Shown in pieces: positions 7,510 to 16,966 of a stretch of 64,000 bases of DNA. Position 1 is the stretch's first letter. Each line of letters opens with the position of its first letter. Position numbers and translations under genes: made by a program. The notes beneath the pieces were generated by a model. It was not told where the DNA came from, did no database searches, and worked only from the letters and a program-made list of their open reading frames with translations. This stretch comes from Salinivibrio sharmensis (lineage in GTDB: Bacteria > Pseudomonadota > Gammaproteobacteria > Enterobacterales > Vibrionaceae), in contig NZ_MUFC01000006.1 of assembly GCF_001995985.1 (NCBI RefSeq), forward strand, positions 13,682 through 77,681. The letters are read 5' to 3'.

Positions 7510-9342
7510 CTAACCTTGCAATGAGGAATGAATTTTCTCTGCCAATGTGGCGCTGATCCCGGGCACCTTGGCGATTTCTTCAACACTGGCGTTTTTCAGC
7601 TCTTGAATCCCGCCCAAGTATTTCAGCAAGGCCTGGCGGCGTTTGGGGCCTACGCCATCAATTTGGGTGAGCACACTTTGCTTGCGTGCTTTGCCCCGTG
7701 CCGCGCGGTGTCCGGCAATGGCATGATCGTGGCTTTCATCGCGAATATGCTGAATAAGGTGCAACGCCGGCGAGTCTGCAGGCAGCGAAAACTCTTCGCC
7801 CGAGACCTTAATCAAGGTTTCGAGCCCCGGCTTACGGCTGGTGCCTTTAGCCACCCCTAAAATGAGCGGGTTAACCGGCCAATCAGCAATCAACGGCTCG
7901 AGCACCTCCCAAGCACGGCTAAGCTGGCCCTTCCCCCCATCGATGACAATGATATCGGGGATTTTTTCTGGCTCGACTTGCTTGCTATAACGGCGCGTCA
8001 GTACCTGCGCCATCGCGGCATAATCATCGCCGCCGGTGATCCCCTCAATGTTGTAACGGCGATACTCTTTTTTCAGCGGCCCGTCTTGGTTAAACACCAC
8101 GCAAGAGGCGACCGTTTTCTCGCCCATGGTGTGGCTGATATCAAAGCACTCCATCCGCTTAACCGGCTCTAAGCCCAGTGTCTCTTGCAGCGCTTGGTAA
8201 CGATTCTGGATGGTCATCCGATGGTTGATTTTGCTGGTCAAAGCAGTGCGCGCATTGGTGTTGGCCAGCTTCAAAAAGCGGGCTCTGGCCCCACGCGGAC
8301 GGCTTTGTAAGCGCACATTGCGACCGGCTATTTCACTCAAGGTATTCGATAGCCAACCCAGATCATCGCCGATATCGTCAGAAATCAAAATATGGCTGGG
8401 AATGGTGCGCCCTTCCGCTTGCGCCAGATAAAACTGGCTGACAAAACTTGAGACCACTTCACCAGGGTCGGTTTCTGCCGGCATCTTAGGAAAGTGGCTT
8501 CGACTGCCCAGCACTTTGCCTTGGCGCAGGAAGAGCACATGAATGCACGCCACCCCGTTTTCTAATGCAAAGCCGATAACGTCGATATCATCATCACTGT
8601 CTTGCGAAACAAATTGCTGCTCTTGTACGCGGCGCAACGCTTGGATTTGGTCGCGGTATTCCGCCGCCTTTTCAAATTGCAGCTGTTGGCTGGCGGTTTC
8701 CATTTTGGCGACCAGGCTGTCGATCACTTCGCGGTCTTTGCCTTGCAAAAACATGCGCGCGAAATTGACTTGCTCGGCGTAGTCGTCATCACTAATCAGC
8801 CCCGGCACACAAGGGCCAGAGCAGCGACCAATTTGATACATTAAGCAAGGCCGGCTGCGGTTGGCATACACCGAGTCTTCACACTGGCGAACCGGGAATA
8901 TTTTCTGCAACAGATGCAGGCTTTTGCGTACCGCATTGGCATCAGGGAAGGGACCAAAGTATTCGCCCTTTTTCTTTTTCGCGCCACGGTGGATCGCTAG
9001 CCGCGGATGCTCGTGAGCACTGAGGTAGATGTAAGGGTAAGACTTATCGTCTCGCAGCAATACATTGTATTTAGGGCGGTGCTGCTTGATCAGGTTGTGC
9101 TCAAGGATCAATGCTTCGGTTTCGGTGTGGGTCACCGTCACCTCTACATCGGCGATGTTACGCACCAAGGCTTTGGTTTTCTCACTGGAAACCTGCACCC
9201 GAAAGTAGCTGGCTAGGCGTTTGCTAAGGTCTTTGGCCTTGCCCACATAGATAATTTCACCCGCGGCGTTCATCATGCGATAAACGCCGGGCTGGTGAGG
9301 AACGGTTTTTAGAAAGCTTTTCGCATCGAAGGTGTTCGGCAC
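7510..9342 (-). CDS. uvrC: Excinuclease ABC subunit C
   Basis: UvrC makes both incisions in nucleotide excision repair together with UvrB. The 610 residues carry the N-terminal GIY-YIG nuclease (GVYRMMN, YVGKAKD; about 18-95), the cysteine cluster around residues 150-180, a UVR motif that binds UvrB (about 200-235), the RNase H-like endonuclease half ([27 protein letters not shown]) and a C-terminal helix-hairpin-helix pair. The start is GTG at 9342. The upstream regulator gene ends 29 bases away, so co-transcription with uvrY is likely. Confidence 0.96.
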   Translation of the reverse strand: MPNTFDAKSFLKTVPHQPGVYRMMNAAGEIIYVGKAKDLSKRLASYFRVQVSSEKTKALVRNIADVEVTVTHTETEALILEHNLIKQHRPKYNVLLRDDKSYPYIYLSAHEHPRLAIHRGAKKKKGEYFGPFPDANAVRKSLHLLQKIFPVRQCEDSVYANRSRPCLMYQIGRCSGPCVPGLISDDDYAEQVNFARMFLQGKDREVIDSLVAKMETASQQLQFEKAAEYRDQIQALRRVQEQQFVSQDSDDDIDVIGFALENGVACIHVLFLRQGKVLGSRSHFPKMPAETDPGEVVSSFVSQFYLAQAEGRTIPSHILISDDIGDDLGWLSNTLSEIAGRNVRLQSRPRGARARFLKLANTNARTALTSKINHRMTIQNRYQALQETLGLEPVKRMECFDISHTMGEKTVASCVVFNQDGPLKKEYRRYNIEGITGGDDYAAMAQVLTRRYSKQVEPEKIPDIIVIDGGKGQLSRAWEVLEPLIADWPVNPLILGVAKGTSRKPGLETLIKVSGEEFSLPADSPALHLIQHIRDESHDHAIAGHRAARGKARKQSVLTQIDGVGPKRRQALLKYLGGIQELKNASVEEIAKVPGISATLAEKIHSSLQG

Positions 9343-9371
9343 TGCGCGGTCTCGTCCTGGATTACTTCGCG

Positions 9372-10016
9372 TTACAGGGTTTCGGTGTCGAGCATGCCGT
9401 GCCTGATAGCAAGGTGGGTCAATTCCGCATCGCCATTGATCCCCAACTTGCTGAATAAGCGATAACGGTAACTGTTCACCGTTTTCGGGCTCAGGCTAAG
9501 TTGCTCGGAAATGTCGGTAACCTTTTGCCCTTTGGTGATCATCAGCATGATCTGTAATTCACGCTCTGACAGTTCTTTGAAAGGATTATCTGAAGAGGCA
9601 GAGAACTGACTGAGTGCCATTTGCTGGGCAATGTCCGGTGAAATATAACGCTGACCGCTGTTGACCATGCGGATCGCGTTCACCACTTCATCGGCACCGG
9701 CGCCTTTGGTTAAATAACCCGCCGCGCCGGCTTGCATCACCTTGGTTGGAAACGGATTTTCTGTATGGATCGTGAGCACGATAATCTTGGCGTCCGGCGA
9801 GTAACGAAGCAACTTGCGTGTCGCCTCTAACCCACCGATGCCTGGCATATTCATGTCCATTAGGACAATATCGGCGTGATTTTGCCGGCACCACTTGAGT
9901 GCAGCTTCACCGCTGTCGGCTTCCCCTACCACTTTTATGCCACGAACGTCTTCTAAAAGACGTCGAATCCCTGTGCGAACCAGCTCGTGATCATCTACAA
10001 GGAACACATTGATCAA
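9372..10016 (-). CDS. uvrY: UvrY/VarA (GacA) response regulator
   Basis: A 214-residue NarL/FixJ-type regulator. The receiver domain has DDH at 8-10, Asp54 in [10 protein letters not shown] and Lys in TKGAG; the LuxR-type helix-turn-helix is at about 145-205 ([15 protein letters not shown]). This is the GacA/VarA regulator of the BarA-UvrY-Csr system, which activates CsrB-type small RNAs and so adjusts carbon flow, motility and virulence. The start is a TTG at 10016 with GGAG seven bases upstream; the family N-terminus [16 protein letters not shown] fits. It leads the uvrY-uvrC-pgsA set. Confidence 0.93.
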   Translation of the reverse strand: MINVFLVDDHELVRTGIRRLLEDVRGIKVVGEADSGEAALKWCRQNHADIVLMDMNMPGIGGLEATRKLLRYSPDAKIIVLTIHTENPFPTKVMQAGAAGYLTKGAGADEVVNAIRMVNSGQRYISPDIAQQMALSQFSASSDNPFKELSERELQIMLMITKGQKVTDISEQLSLSPKTVNSYRYRLFSKLGINGDAELTHLAIRHGMLDTETL

Positions 10017-10194
10017 TCTTGTATCTCCACTTGGTTTGGTTCGCCAACTTGCTGCAACAAGGCAACGGTTGGACTTCTCTTACGCATATTACTTGAGTTT
10101 TACCACGGATGAAAAGCCAACAACAGAGCGGATGTGGGCAAATGCAAATATTCATACATCAAGCCACCAAAAAACAGTCAACCTGACTGAATTA

Positions 10195-10209
10195 TCACCA
10201 ATTTGGTGA
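10195..10209. promoter_or_regulatory. Palindrome upstream of uvrY
   Basis: TCACCAA and TTGGTGA are perfect inverted arms around a single central T, about 180 bases upstream of the uvrY start and beyond the 3' end of gabD. There is no T-run, so it reads as a possible dimeric-regulator operator rather than a terminator. No regulator can be named. Confidence 0.35.
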
Positions 10210-10297
10210 CATTCGAGGCAAGTTGACTGCAAGAAACAGCGTAAAACCCGCTTTACGTGTCAGCAATTTTTAACACTTCGCGGGGCAATCACCGAGG

Positions 10298-11749
10298 CTA
10301 AGACAAGCTTAAGCATAAGTACTTCATTTCTAGGTACTCATCCAGTCCCCATTTAGAGCCTTCACGGCCAAGGCCTGATTGCTTCACCCCACCAAAGGGT
10401 GCTACCGCGGTCGAAATCAAGCCGGTGTTGATCCCCACCATGCCGTACTCCAGCGCTTCTGCCACCCGGTGCACGCGGCTGATGTCTTTGGCATAAAAGT
10501 AAGAGGCTAAACCAAATTCGGTATCATTGGCCATGGCAATAGCGTCTGCTTCGTCCTCGAACGAGAACAGCGGTGCCACGGGGCCAAAGGTTTCTTCTTT
10601 GGCTATCCGCATCGCTGGGGTGGCGTATTTAATCACCGCCGGTTGGGTATAGTTTTCACCTAGCTCAGGGCGCGCGCCACCCAGTTCAATCGCAGCGCCT
10701 TTTTGCTTGGCATCGTCCAGGTGGGCATTCACTTTGTCCATCGCCCCTTTGTTAATGAGAGGGCCAATGTCTACACCGTCGTCGGTGCCTTTCCCTACCT
10801 GCAATTGACTTACCGCTTGGGTAAATTTTTCGGCAAAAGCTTCATACACACCCGCTTGCACGTAGATGCGGTTCACACAGACACAGGTTTGCCCTGCGTT
10901 ACGAAACTTGGCTGCCACCGCACCTTCAACCGCGGCGTCGATATCGGCATCATCAAACACAATAAAGGGCGCGTTGCCACCTAACTCCAACGAGAGCTTT
11001 TTGATACTTGGGGCACACTTTTCCATCAACTGTGCGCCGATTTCAGTGGAGCCGGTAAACGAGAGCTTACGAACGCGTCTGTCGGCGCATAAGGTATCGC
11101 CGATGGGGCCCGACGCCCCAGTCACTACACTGATCACCCCAGCAGGCAGACCGGCTCGCAACGCGAGCTCACCGAGAGCCAATGCCGATAACGGCGTATC
11201 ACTGGCTGGCTTAACCACCATGGTGCAACCCGCCGCCAGTGCCGCGGCCGCTTTACGGGTGATCATTGCCGCCGGAAAGTTCCACGGGGTGATCGCCGCG
11301 GTCACGCCAATCGGCTGCTTGATCACGGAAATACGCTTATCCGCTTGCTCCGCCGGAATAGTCGCGCCATACACGCGCTTCGCTTCTTCAGCAAACCACT
11401 GTAAAAACGACGCCGCGTATTGGATCTCGCCCGCGGCTTCTTTTAGCGGCTTGCCTTGCTCGGCGGTCATGATTGCGGCTAAATCATCTTTGTGCTCAAG
11501 CATCAGCTCGTACCAGCGATAAAGCACGTCAGCCCGTGCTTTGGCGGTTAAATCTCGCCATTCGGGTAGCGCGGCATCCGCGGCATCAATGGCGCGGTGA
11601 GTTTCTTCAGCCCCCATATTGGGCACCGTCGCCAAGTGGTCTCCGTTCGCAGGATTAGTCACTGCGCGGGTTTGTTGGCTATCGGCATCAACCCACTTGC
11701 CATTGATCAGTGCCTGCGTTTTTAAAAGCTCAGGATCCTGCAAATGCAT
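10298..11749 (-). CDS. gabD: Succinate-semialdehyde dehydrogenase (NADP+)
   Basis: Oxidises succinate semialdehyde to succinate in 4-aminobutyrate and related catabolism. The 483 residues follow E. coli GabD closely, with the catalytic Glu in LELGGNAPF and the nucleophilic Cys in NAGQTCVCVNR, as well as PWNFPAAMITRK and the C-terminal GGVKQSGLGREGSKWG. There is no gabT, gabP or regulator alongside, so it is a solitary copy. The transcript may end at the short CGTAAA / TTTACG hairpin at 10240-10257. Confidence 0.93.
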   Translation of the reverse strand: MHLQDPELLKTQALINGKWVDADSQQTRAVTNPANGDHLATVPNMGAEETHRAIDAADAALPEWRDLTAKARADVLYRWYELMLEHKDDLAAIMTAEQGKPLKEAAGEIQYAASFLQWFAEEAKRVYGATIPAEQADKRISVIKQPIGVTAAITPWNFPAAMITRKAAAALAAGCTMVVKPASDTPLSALALGELALRAGLPAGVISVVTGASGPIGDTLCADRRVRKLSFTGSTEIGAQLMEKCAPSIKKLSLELGGNAPFIVFDDADIDAAVEGAVAAKFRNAGQTCVCVNRIYVQAGVYEAFAEKFTQAVSQLQVGKGTDDGVDIGPLINKGAMDKVNAHLDDAKQKGAAIELGGARPELGENYTQPAVIKYATPAMRIAKEETFGPVAPLFSFEDEADAIAMANDTEFGLASYFYAKDISRVHRVAEALEYGMVGINTGLISTAVAPFGGVKQSGLGREGSKWGLDEYLEMKYLCLSLS

Positions 11750-11999
11750 AGTGGCTCCTTATTTGTTGAGGAAAAGATAATCACTGTGGAAAAAGATAGT
11801 CATAGCGTGATAAGGGCACCTTGCCAGCTAAGACGAGGTACGACAAGATAAGGCGCAATACTGTTAATAATAAGCCAGTAAAGCCATCTTGCCTAAATGA
11901 GTAGATAGTTGGGGCAAGATCGTCGAGAACGGTTTTACCACAAAAGGCGAAATGTAGGTGCAAACACAGCTGGCCTCTCAAACCGATAAAGGATGCTCT

Positions 12000-13136
12000 A
12001 TGCGTATTTTTAGCCAGTTCGACAGCGGGAATATCCGCGTTGTTAACGATGACGACATCAACAACATTCAGCTTGCCATTCATAACGACAACCAATCTGA
12101 ATTTTACCAATGGTTTCACTTTCGCTTAGAGGCGCAAGTCAATCAGGCTCACACATTGCATATTCAGCAACTGGCAGGCTCGGCCTACCCTGAAGGCTGG
12201 AAAGATTATCAAGCCGTCGCCTCTTACGATCGCGATACCTGGTTCCGCGTCCCCACTGAATTTGACGGCGATACACTCACCATTAAGGTGACGCCGCAAC
12301 ATGGCTCGATGTATTTCGCCTACTTTGCGCCGTATAGCTATGAGCGCCATTTGGATTTAATTCACCAAGCGCAGACCTATCCACAATGTCAGCTAGAAAC
12401 CCTCGGCCAGACCGTGGACGGGCGTGATATTAGCCTTTTGAAAATCCGCTCAGAGCTCAGTGAGTCTGCGCAAGCAAAAACACCGATTTGGCTGATTGCT
12501 CGCCAACACCCTGGCGAAACCATGGCAGAGTGGTTTATCGAGGGTTTGCTCGACCGATTGCTTGACGACACCGACACCACCGCCCGCGCGCTGTTGGAAA
12601 AGGCAGACTTTTACATCGTGCCCAATATGAACCCCGATGGCAGCGTGCGCGGCCACCTGCGCACCAATGCAGTAGGTGCCAACTTAAACCGCGAATGGCA
12701 AGCTCCTACGCTTGAGCGCAGCCCTGAGGTGTATCATGTTCGTGCGCGCATGGAACAAACTGGGGTGAAAATGTGCCTCGATATCCACGGTGATGAGGCG
12801 ATTCCGTATAACTTTGTTGCCGGTTGCGAGGGGATCCCTTCTTACGATGCGCGTATGGCGGATTTAGAGGACAGGTTTAAGCGTGCCTTACTCACCGTGA
12901 CGCCTGAGTTCCAAGACGAGCACGGCTATGACAAAGATGCCCCTGGTAAGGCCAATCTGACCGTGGGCTCAAACTGGATTGGTGAGCGTTTCAACTGCTT
13001 GTCGTATACCGTTGAAATGCCGTTTAAAGATCATAACGACCAACCGGACTCAGATTTTGGTTGGTCACCGGCGCGCAGCCAAGCATTCGGTCGCGATATG
13101 CTCAGTGCCATCCTCAAGGTGGTGGACGCACTCTAG
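12000..13136 (+). CDS. M14 family zinc carboxypeptidase (Nna1/CCP type)
   Basis: A 378-residue cytosolic metallo-carboxypeptidase of the M14 AGBL/Nna1 branch. An N-terminal beta-rich domain (about 1-120) precedes the catalytic domain. Zinc ligands are in RQHPGETMAEW (H, E) and in LDIHGDE (His); NPDG and LNREW line the substrate site, and the general-base Glu is in SYTVEMPF. The substrate is not known in bacteria; eukaryotic relatives remove glutamates from protein tails. I chose the ATG at 12000, with AAGGA six bases upstream, over an in-frame ATG at 11958. No signal peptide is present. Confidence 0.88.
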   Translation: MRIFSQFDSGNIRVVNDDDINNIQLAIHNDNQSEFYQWFHFRLEAQVNQAHTLHIQQLAGSAYPEGWKDYQAVASYDRDTWFRVPTEFDGDTLTIKVTPQHGSMYFAYFAPYSYERHLDLIHQAQTYPQCQLETLGQTVDGRDISLLKIRSELSESAQAKTPIWLIARQHPGETMAEWFIEGLLDRLLDDTDTTARALLEKADFYIVPNMNPDGSVRGHLRTNAVGANLNREWQAPTLERSPEVYHVRARMEQTGVKMCLDIHGDEAIPYNFVAGCEGIPSYDARMADLEDRFKRALLTVTPEFQDEHGYDKDAPGKANLTVGSNWIGERFNCLSYTVEMPFKDHNDQPDSDFGWSPARSQAFGRDMLSAILKVVDAL

Positions 13137-13163
13137 CGCGAAATGCATCAATTACCTGTGATG

Positions 13164-13193
13164 AAAGCCGGTGCCATGTCATCGGCTTTTTCT
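13164..13193 (+). terminator. Terminator after the M14 carboxypeptidase gene
   Basis: AAAGCCG / CGGCTTT stem around a 12-base loop, followed by TTTC. Confidence 0.7.
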
Positions 13194-13217
13194 ATTTGAG
13201 TGATTGATAATTTCAAC

Positions 13218-13246
13218 TTGGGCGAGCCGAATTATCCACTTATATT
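13218..13246 (+). promoter_or_regulatory. Probable sigma-70 promoter of trxC
   Basis: TTGGGC at 13218-13223 and TATATT at 13241-13246 are separated by 17 bases, about 30 bases before the trxC start. Confidence 0.5.
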
Positions 13247-13275
13247 AGGCACAAATAATTCAACGAGGAAACACC

Positions 13276-13707
13276 ATGACAACCTTGACCTCACGCTGCC
13301 CTCACTGCCAAGCCATGAACCGCATCCCGAACGAGCGGGTCAATGACGCGCCCAAATGCGGCAAGTGCCAGTCTGATGTGCTGGACGGTAAACCGATTGA
13401 GGGCACCAGCGAAAACTTTAACGCGCTGCTAAATAGCGATGTGCCTGTCGTGGTCGATTTTTGGGCCCCGTGGTGTGGACCATGCCAAAGCTTCGCCCCT
13501 GCCTTTGCGGCAGTGGCCGAGCAAGAGGAAGGCCGAGCACGCTTTGTCAAAATCGATACCGAAGCGCAGCAAGCATTGGCCGCGCAGTATCGTATTCGCA
13601 GTATTCCAACGCTAATGGTGTTTAAAAACGGCGAGCGCGTTGACATGATGAACGGTGCCCTGCCACAAAACGCCTTTAGCGACTGGTTAAGCCAGCACCT
13701 TAGCTAA
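13276..13707 (+). CDS. trxC: Thioredoxin 2
   Basis: A 143-residue thioredoxin with an N-terminal zinc ribbon (CPHC at 8-11 and CGKC at about 28-31) and the thioredoxin fold carrying the WCGPC active site. Together these define TrxC rather than TrxA. TrxC reduces protein disulfides in the cytoplasm and in E. coli is induced under oxidative stress. GAGGAAA precedes the ATG. The stop codon lies inside the first unit of a seven-base tandem repeat. Confidence 0.94.
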   Translation: MTTLTSRCPHCQAMNRIPNERVNDAPKCGKCQSDVLDGKPIEGTSENFNALLNSDVPVVVDFWAPWCGPCQSFAPAFAAVAEQEEGRARFVKIDTEAQQALAAQYRIRSIPTLMVFKNGERVDMMNGALPQNAFSDWLSQHLS

Positions 13708-13755
13708 TCGCTATTCGCTAATCGCTAGTCGCTAGTCGCTAGTCGCTAGTCGCTA
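13704..13755. repeat. Heptanucleotide tandem repeat at the trxC stop
   Basis: Seven consecutive units of CTAGTCG or a one- or two-base variant (CTAATCG, CTATTCG, CTAATCG, then four perfect CTAGTCG), followed by CTA. Unit length 7 is unusual for a bacterial microsatellite, and copy number may vary by slippage. The trxC TAA is within unit one, so changes would affect only the 3' untranslated region. Confidence 0.9.
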
Positions 13756-13774
13756 ACAACCATCTCACAATAAT

Positions 13775-13804
13775 GGCGCGGCGCTATACTTTTAGCGCCG
13801 CGCC
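13775..13804. terminator. Shared terminator between trxC and the Lrp-type gene
   Basis: A perfect 12-base stem (GGCGCGGCGCTA / TAGCGCCGCGCC) with a six-base loop. The stop codon of the minus-strand regulator is within the left arm. The right flank is TTGTTTT, giving plus-strand termination. Confidence 0.8.
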
Positions 13805-14233
13805 TTGTTTTACCGCGCGGATCGCCACATTGGTATTAATGTCTTTAACCATCGCCAAGGTTTGCAGCTGGCGCATAAAGGCTTCATAGTGGGGTAAATC
13901 GCGTGTCACTACTTCCAGTAAATAGTCATAGGTGCCAGAAATCACGTGGCCGTTGATGACTTCATCCATTTCCACCAGTGCGTGCTCAAAAGTAACAATC
14001 GCCTCTTCTCGGTGATTGCTCAAACTCACATTGACGAAAAAGGTCATGTGTAGCCCAATCCGTTGGCGGTCGAGCGTGACCTGATAGGACGCTATCACCC
14101 CATCGGCTTCCAGCTTTTTGATTCGTCTTGCACAAGGCGAAAACGACAGCCCGACCGCATCGGCAATCTCTGCGGTCGTGCGGCGCGCATCGTCTTGTAA
14201 CAGCGCCAGAATGGCTTTGTCTTTACTGTCCAA
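13784..14233 (-). CDS. Lrp/AsnC family transcriptional regulator
   Basis: A 149-residue member of the feast/famine family: helix-turn-helix at about 18-40 (TTAEIADAVGLSFSPCARRI) and a C-terminal RAM ligand-binding domain (about 65-140). It is divergent from the DMT exporter gene that starts 148 bases away. A common pattern in this family is control of an adjacent amino-acid exporter, which is the likely job here. The effector is unknown. Confidence 0.88.
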   Translation of the reverse strand: MDSKDKAILALLQDDARRTTAEIADAVGLSFSPCARRIKKLEADGVIASYQVTLDRQRIGLHMTFFVNVSLSNHREEAIVTFEHALVEMDEVINGHVISGTYDYLLEVVTRDLPHYEAFMRQLQTLAMVKDINTNVAIRAVKQGAALKV

Positions 14234-14380
14234 ACCCTCTCCTTGGTAATTTTCATCAATTATTCAATGCTAACCGATGATAACCACTAATAAAGGATGA
14301 AACTACCCGTTACTTTGCCACCAATCCCTCCTTTGACGCTGCCACACTAACCGCATCTATTAACAAGGAAGTGATCAACC

Positions 14381-15304
14381 ATGCCTGCCACCTCTCAACG
14401 TTTATTAGGCCTCGCCGCCATGCTTGTTACCGTGACCATTTGGGCGAGCCTGTTTATCTCCTTGCGTCAGGCCAGCCAGTCGGTGTTAACCAGTGGCGAT
14501 ATTGCCCTACTGCGCTTTTTACCTGCCGCCCTCCTATTTGGTTGGCTGAGCCGTCATCGGGTGCGCCATATTGCCTCCGTGCCTAAACGTTATCTGTTTG
14601 CGATTGCCTTCGGGGCCGGTTTACCGTTTTATCTGCTCGCCGCCACAGGTATGCAGTTTGCCCCTGTCGCCGATGGTGCCTCGTTGATTCCTGGGATCTT
14701 GCCACTGTTTGTCTCTGCGATTGCTTGGGGCGTTTATGGCGAGTCGCTCTCGGTGGGACGGCGATTAGGGATTGGGCTGATCGTCACCGGCATAGGTGCA
14801 TTTTTATGGCATTCGCTGTTCTTCTCGCCGTGGAGCGTGACGCAAGGCCATTTGATTTTGCTCGCAGCCAGCATCAGTTGGGCGTGGTTTACCATTGGCG
14901 TACGTGTCACGGGCTTAAATGCCGCAGAAGCCGGCGCGGTGCTCGCGATATCGGCCGTCTTACTGCTACCGGTGGGCGCGATGAGCGGGCTTATCTCGTT
15001 TAATCTACTCCAAGCCCCTCTCGGTGAGCTGGGCTACCATGTACTGGCGCAAGGCTTAGGCGTGGGGATCATTGCCAATTACAGCTATGCGTTTGCGATT
15101 CGCCGTTTGGGCGCAGAAATGAGTGCCGCAATAGGCGCATTCACGCCTGTGGTGGCCGCATTGATCGCGATCCCCGTATTCTCGGAAACCGTCAGCGCGC
15201 TTACCGTGGTGGCGATGGCGTTAATTGTATTGGGTGCGGTGCTTGCTAGTGAAGGAATAAAGTGGCGTCGCGCACAAACAAAAAGCGGCCCGCAGGCCGC
15301 TTAA
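14381..15304 (+). CDS. EamA/DMT family transporter
   Basis: A 307-residue inner-membrane protein with about ten predicted helices in two EamA repeats (about 8-140 and 155-290). The family exports amino acids and other metabolites. The divergent Lrp-type regulator suggests an amino-acid substrate, but this is inference. AAGGAA lies ten bases before the ATG. The last codons are GC-rich and contain the inverted repeat that serves as the htpX terminator on the other strand. Confidence 0.85.
   Translation: MPATSQRLLGLAAMLVTVTIWASLFISLRQASQSVLTSGDIALLRFLPAALLFGWLSRHRVRHIASVPKRYLFAIAFGAGLPFYLLAATGMQFAPVADGASLIPGILPLFVSAIAWGVYGESLSVGRRLGIGLIVTGIGAFLWHSLFFSPWSVTQGHLILLAASISWAWFTIGVRVTGLNAAEAGAVLAISAVLLLPVGAMSGLISFNLLQAPLGELGYHVLAQGLGVGIIANYSYAFAIRRLGAEMSAAIGAFTPVVAALIAIPVFSETVSALTVVAMALIVLGAVLASEGIKWRRAQTKSGPQAA
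15283..15302 (-). terminator. htpX terminator inside the 3' end of the EamA gene
   Basis: AAGCGGCC / GGCCGCTT with a four-base loop, followed on the minus strand by TTTTTG. It lies within the coding sequence of the convergent gene. Confidence 0.75.
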
Positions 15305-15332
15305 TCGATGACTCGACGTTATCGCTATCCGG

Positions 15333-16211
15333 TTATAGATAGTCGCCACGGCGCAAGGCATCGATACGTTTTTCTAGCGGTGGGTGAGTCATAAAAAGCT
15401 CACTCAGCGTTTTCTTACCGTTGATGCCAAATGCCATCATTGAGCCTTCCAGTTTCGGCTCGTGGCTGACTTTCAAACGCTCCAGTGCGGCAATCATTTT
15501 CTGTTTGCCCACCAGCTGCGCCGAGCCTGCATCGGCGCGGAATTCGCGATGACGGCTAAACCACATGGTGAGAATGCTGGCCAGAATGCCAAACACGATT
15601 TCTAGCACTGACGACACCAAGAAGTACATCATCCAGTTGCCGCCGCCTTCGCCTTCTTCGTCGCTGTTCATGCCGCTGACCGCACCGGCGATGACACGAG
15701 CAATAAAGATCACGAAGGTGTTCACCACCCCTTGCATCAAGGTCATGGTGACCATGTCGCCATTAGCAATGTGGCTGATTTCGTGTGCCAGCACGGCTTC
15801 GGCCTCATCACGGGTCATGTTTTGCAGCAGACCGCTTGATACCGCCACCACAGAATCATTACGTTTTGCACCGGTGGCAAAGGCGTTGATGTCAGGTGAG
15901 TTGTATACGGCTACGGTTGGCATGCCAATGCCAGCGCGCTGCGCCTGTTGACTGACCGTATTCATTAGCCAGTGCTCGGTTTCGTTGCGTGGGTGCTCAA
16001 TCACTTGCGCCCCCACCGAGCGCAATGCCATTGATTTTGACATCAGCAACGATATAAACGAGCCGCCAAACCCGAATACGGCCGCCAATACTAACAATCC
16101 TGACAAGCTGCCCGGCTGCATGCCTGTGACGGCATAAATGATATTCAGCACAATGCTGAATACGATCAGAACCGCGAGGTTGGTAGCGAGAAATAATCCT
16201 AAGCGTTTCAT
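15333..16211 (-). CDS. htpX: Heat-shock membrane metalloprotease HtpX
   Basis: M48B zinc endopeptidase of the inner membrane that degrades misfolded membrane proteins together with FtsH. The 292 residues have two N-terminal membrane helices (about 5-25 and 33-55), the HEISH zinc motif near residues 140-144, a further hydrophobic pair, and the distal Glu in [11 protein letters not shown]. It matches E. coli HtpX in length and order. The gene stands alone. Confidence 0.95.
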   Translation of the reverse strand: MKRLGLFLATNLAVLIVFSIVLNIIYAVTGMQPGSLSGLLVLAAVFGFGGSFISLLMSKSMALRSVGAQVIEHPRNETEHWLMNTVSQQAQRAGIGMPTVAVYNSPDINAFATGAKRNDSVVAVSSGLLQNMTRDEAEAVLAHEISHIANGDMVTMTLMQGVVNTFVIFIARVIAGAVSGMNSDEEGEGGGNWMMYFLVSSVLEIVFGILASILTMWFSRHREFRADAGSAQLVGKQKMIAALERLKVSHEPKLEGSMMAFGINGKKTLSELFMTHPPLEKRIDALRRGDYL

Positions 16212-16708
16212 GGTGTGTCTCCGTCGCTTAAACCCAGTGTTTAGCGCTTATTTGTTGTAATGATAAAAATAGTATGGGCATTAATGATAAAAACAATCCT
16301 TTGATGCAATTTGTTACGAATAAATCCCGGTCGTCGCTTATGGCACCCGTACCATCCAGCTCTCTGCACCGACCAGTTAGTGTGGCACGTTATTCCGATC
16401 TGATCTAAAGAAATTGTGATACCGCGCAATGTTGGATTTTTAACAATCCATTCAAACATTTAACAATCTTTGAGACAGGAAAGCCCAATAAAAAAGACAA
16501 AAAACCACCAATATAGACTTTGGTCGAGTTGTCATCGCCGTTTACTCAGGCTAATTTATGCGCAGCTGTTTAAAACTATGACGCTGATGCACTATGTAAG
16601 ACACTAGGCAATGAGCAGTCAGCGGTCATATCAACCGTTACGTTTACAACCACCCAGTGTGGACAACCTAACCTTAACAACGCAACGCGTTATCAATGGA
16701 GTGAGACC
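16212..16708. other. Intergenic region between htpX and the 57-residue ORF
   Basis: About 500 bases of low coding likelihood holding the divergent promoters for htpX (left) and the small plus-strand gene (right). A 72-codon minus-strand ORF at 16241-16459 lacks a ribosome-binding site and is not supported. No clear operator was recognised. Confidence 0.5.
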
Positions 16709-16882
16709 ATGGCAGAGCAAGAAAACTACCGAGTCGCTATCGACATCTTAACCTGTCATCTCGGCATGAGCTTCGATGAAGCCTGCTCAGAGCTTGGGTT
16801 AGCGTCGGATGACGCGACAGCGGCGCGCCAGATGGCCGAGGTTCAGCAAAGCCTAATGGGTGTGCGAGACGACCAAAAGTAA
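16709..16882 (+). CDS. Small acidic protein of unknown function, 57 aa
   Basis: ATG at 16709 is preceded by GGAG with a seven-base spacer, and the ORF ends at TAA 16880-16882, 33 bases before a strong terminator. The product starts MAEQENYRVAIDILTCHLG, is acidic and probably helical, and has neither signal peptide nor membrane segment. Two cysteines are present (about residues 16 and 26). I do not recognise the family. Gene-like features are the ribosome-binding site, codon use like its neighbours and its own terminator. Confidence 0.72.
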   Translation: MAEQENYRVAIDILTCHLGMSFDEACSELGLASDDATAARQMAEVQQSLMGVRDDQK

Positions 16883-16914
16883 TTGTCTACCCGCAATTGA
16901 CTACCTAAATAGAC

Positions 16915-16942
16915 AAAAAGCCAGCACAACGCTGGCTTTTTT
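16915..16942. terminator. Terminator between the small ORF and bioD
   Basis: AAAAAGCCAGC / GCTGGCTTTTT with a five-base loop; A-run and T-run on both sides make it usable by both convergent transcripts. Confidence 0.88.
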
Positions 16943-16966
16943 GATCGCTACATTCTCGCAATATGT

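Noticed and set aside
13704-13755. Repeat array considered as a CRISPR or iteron cluster
   Set aside because: Units are seven bases with no spacers and no adjacent cas or rep gene, so it is a simple tandem repeat.
16241-16459. Minus-strand 72-codon ORF upstream of htpX
   Set aside because: No ribosome-binding site; it covers the region where the htpX promoter must lie.
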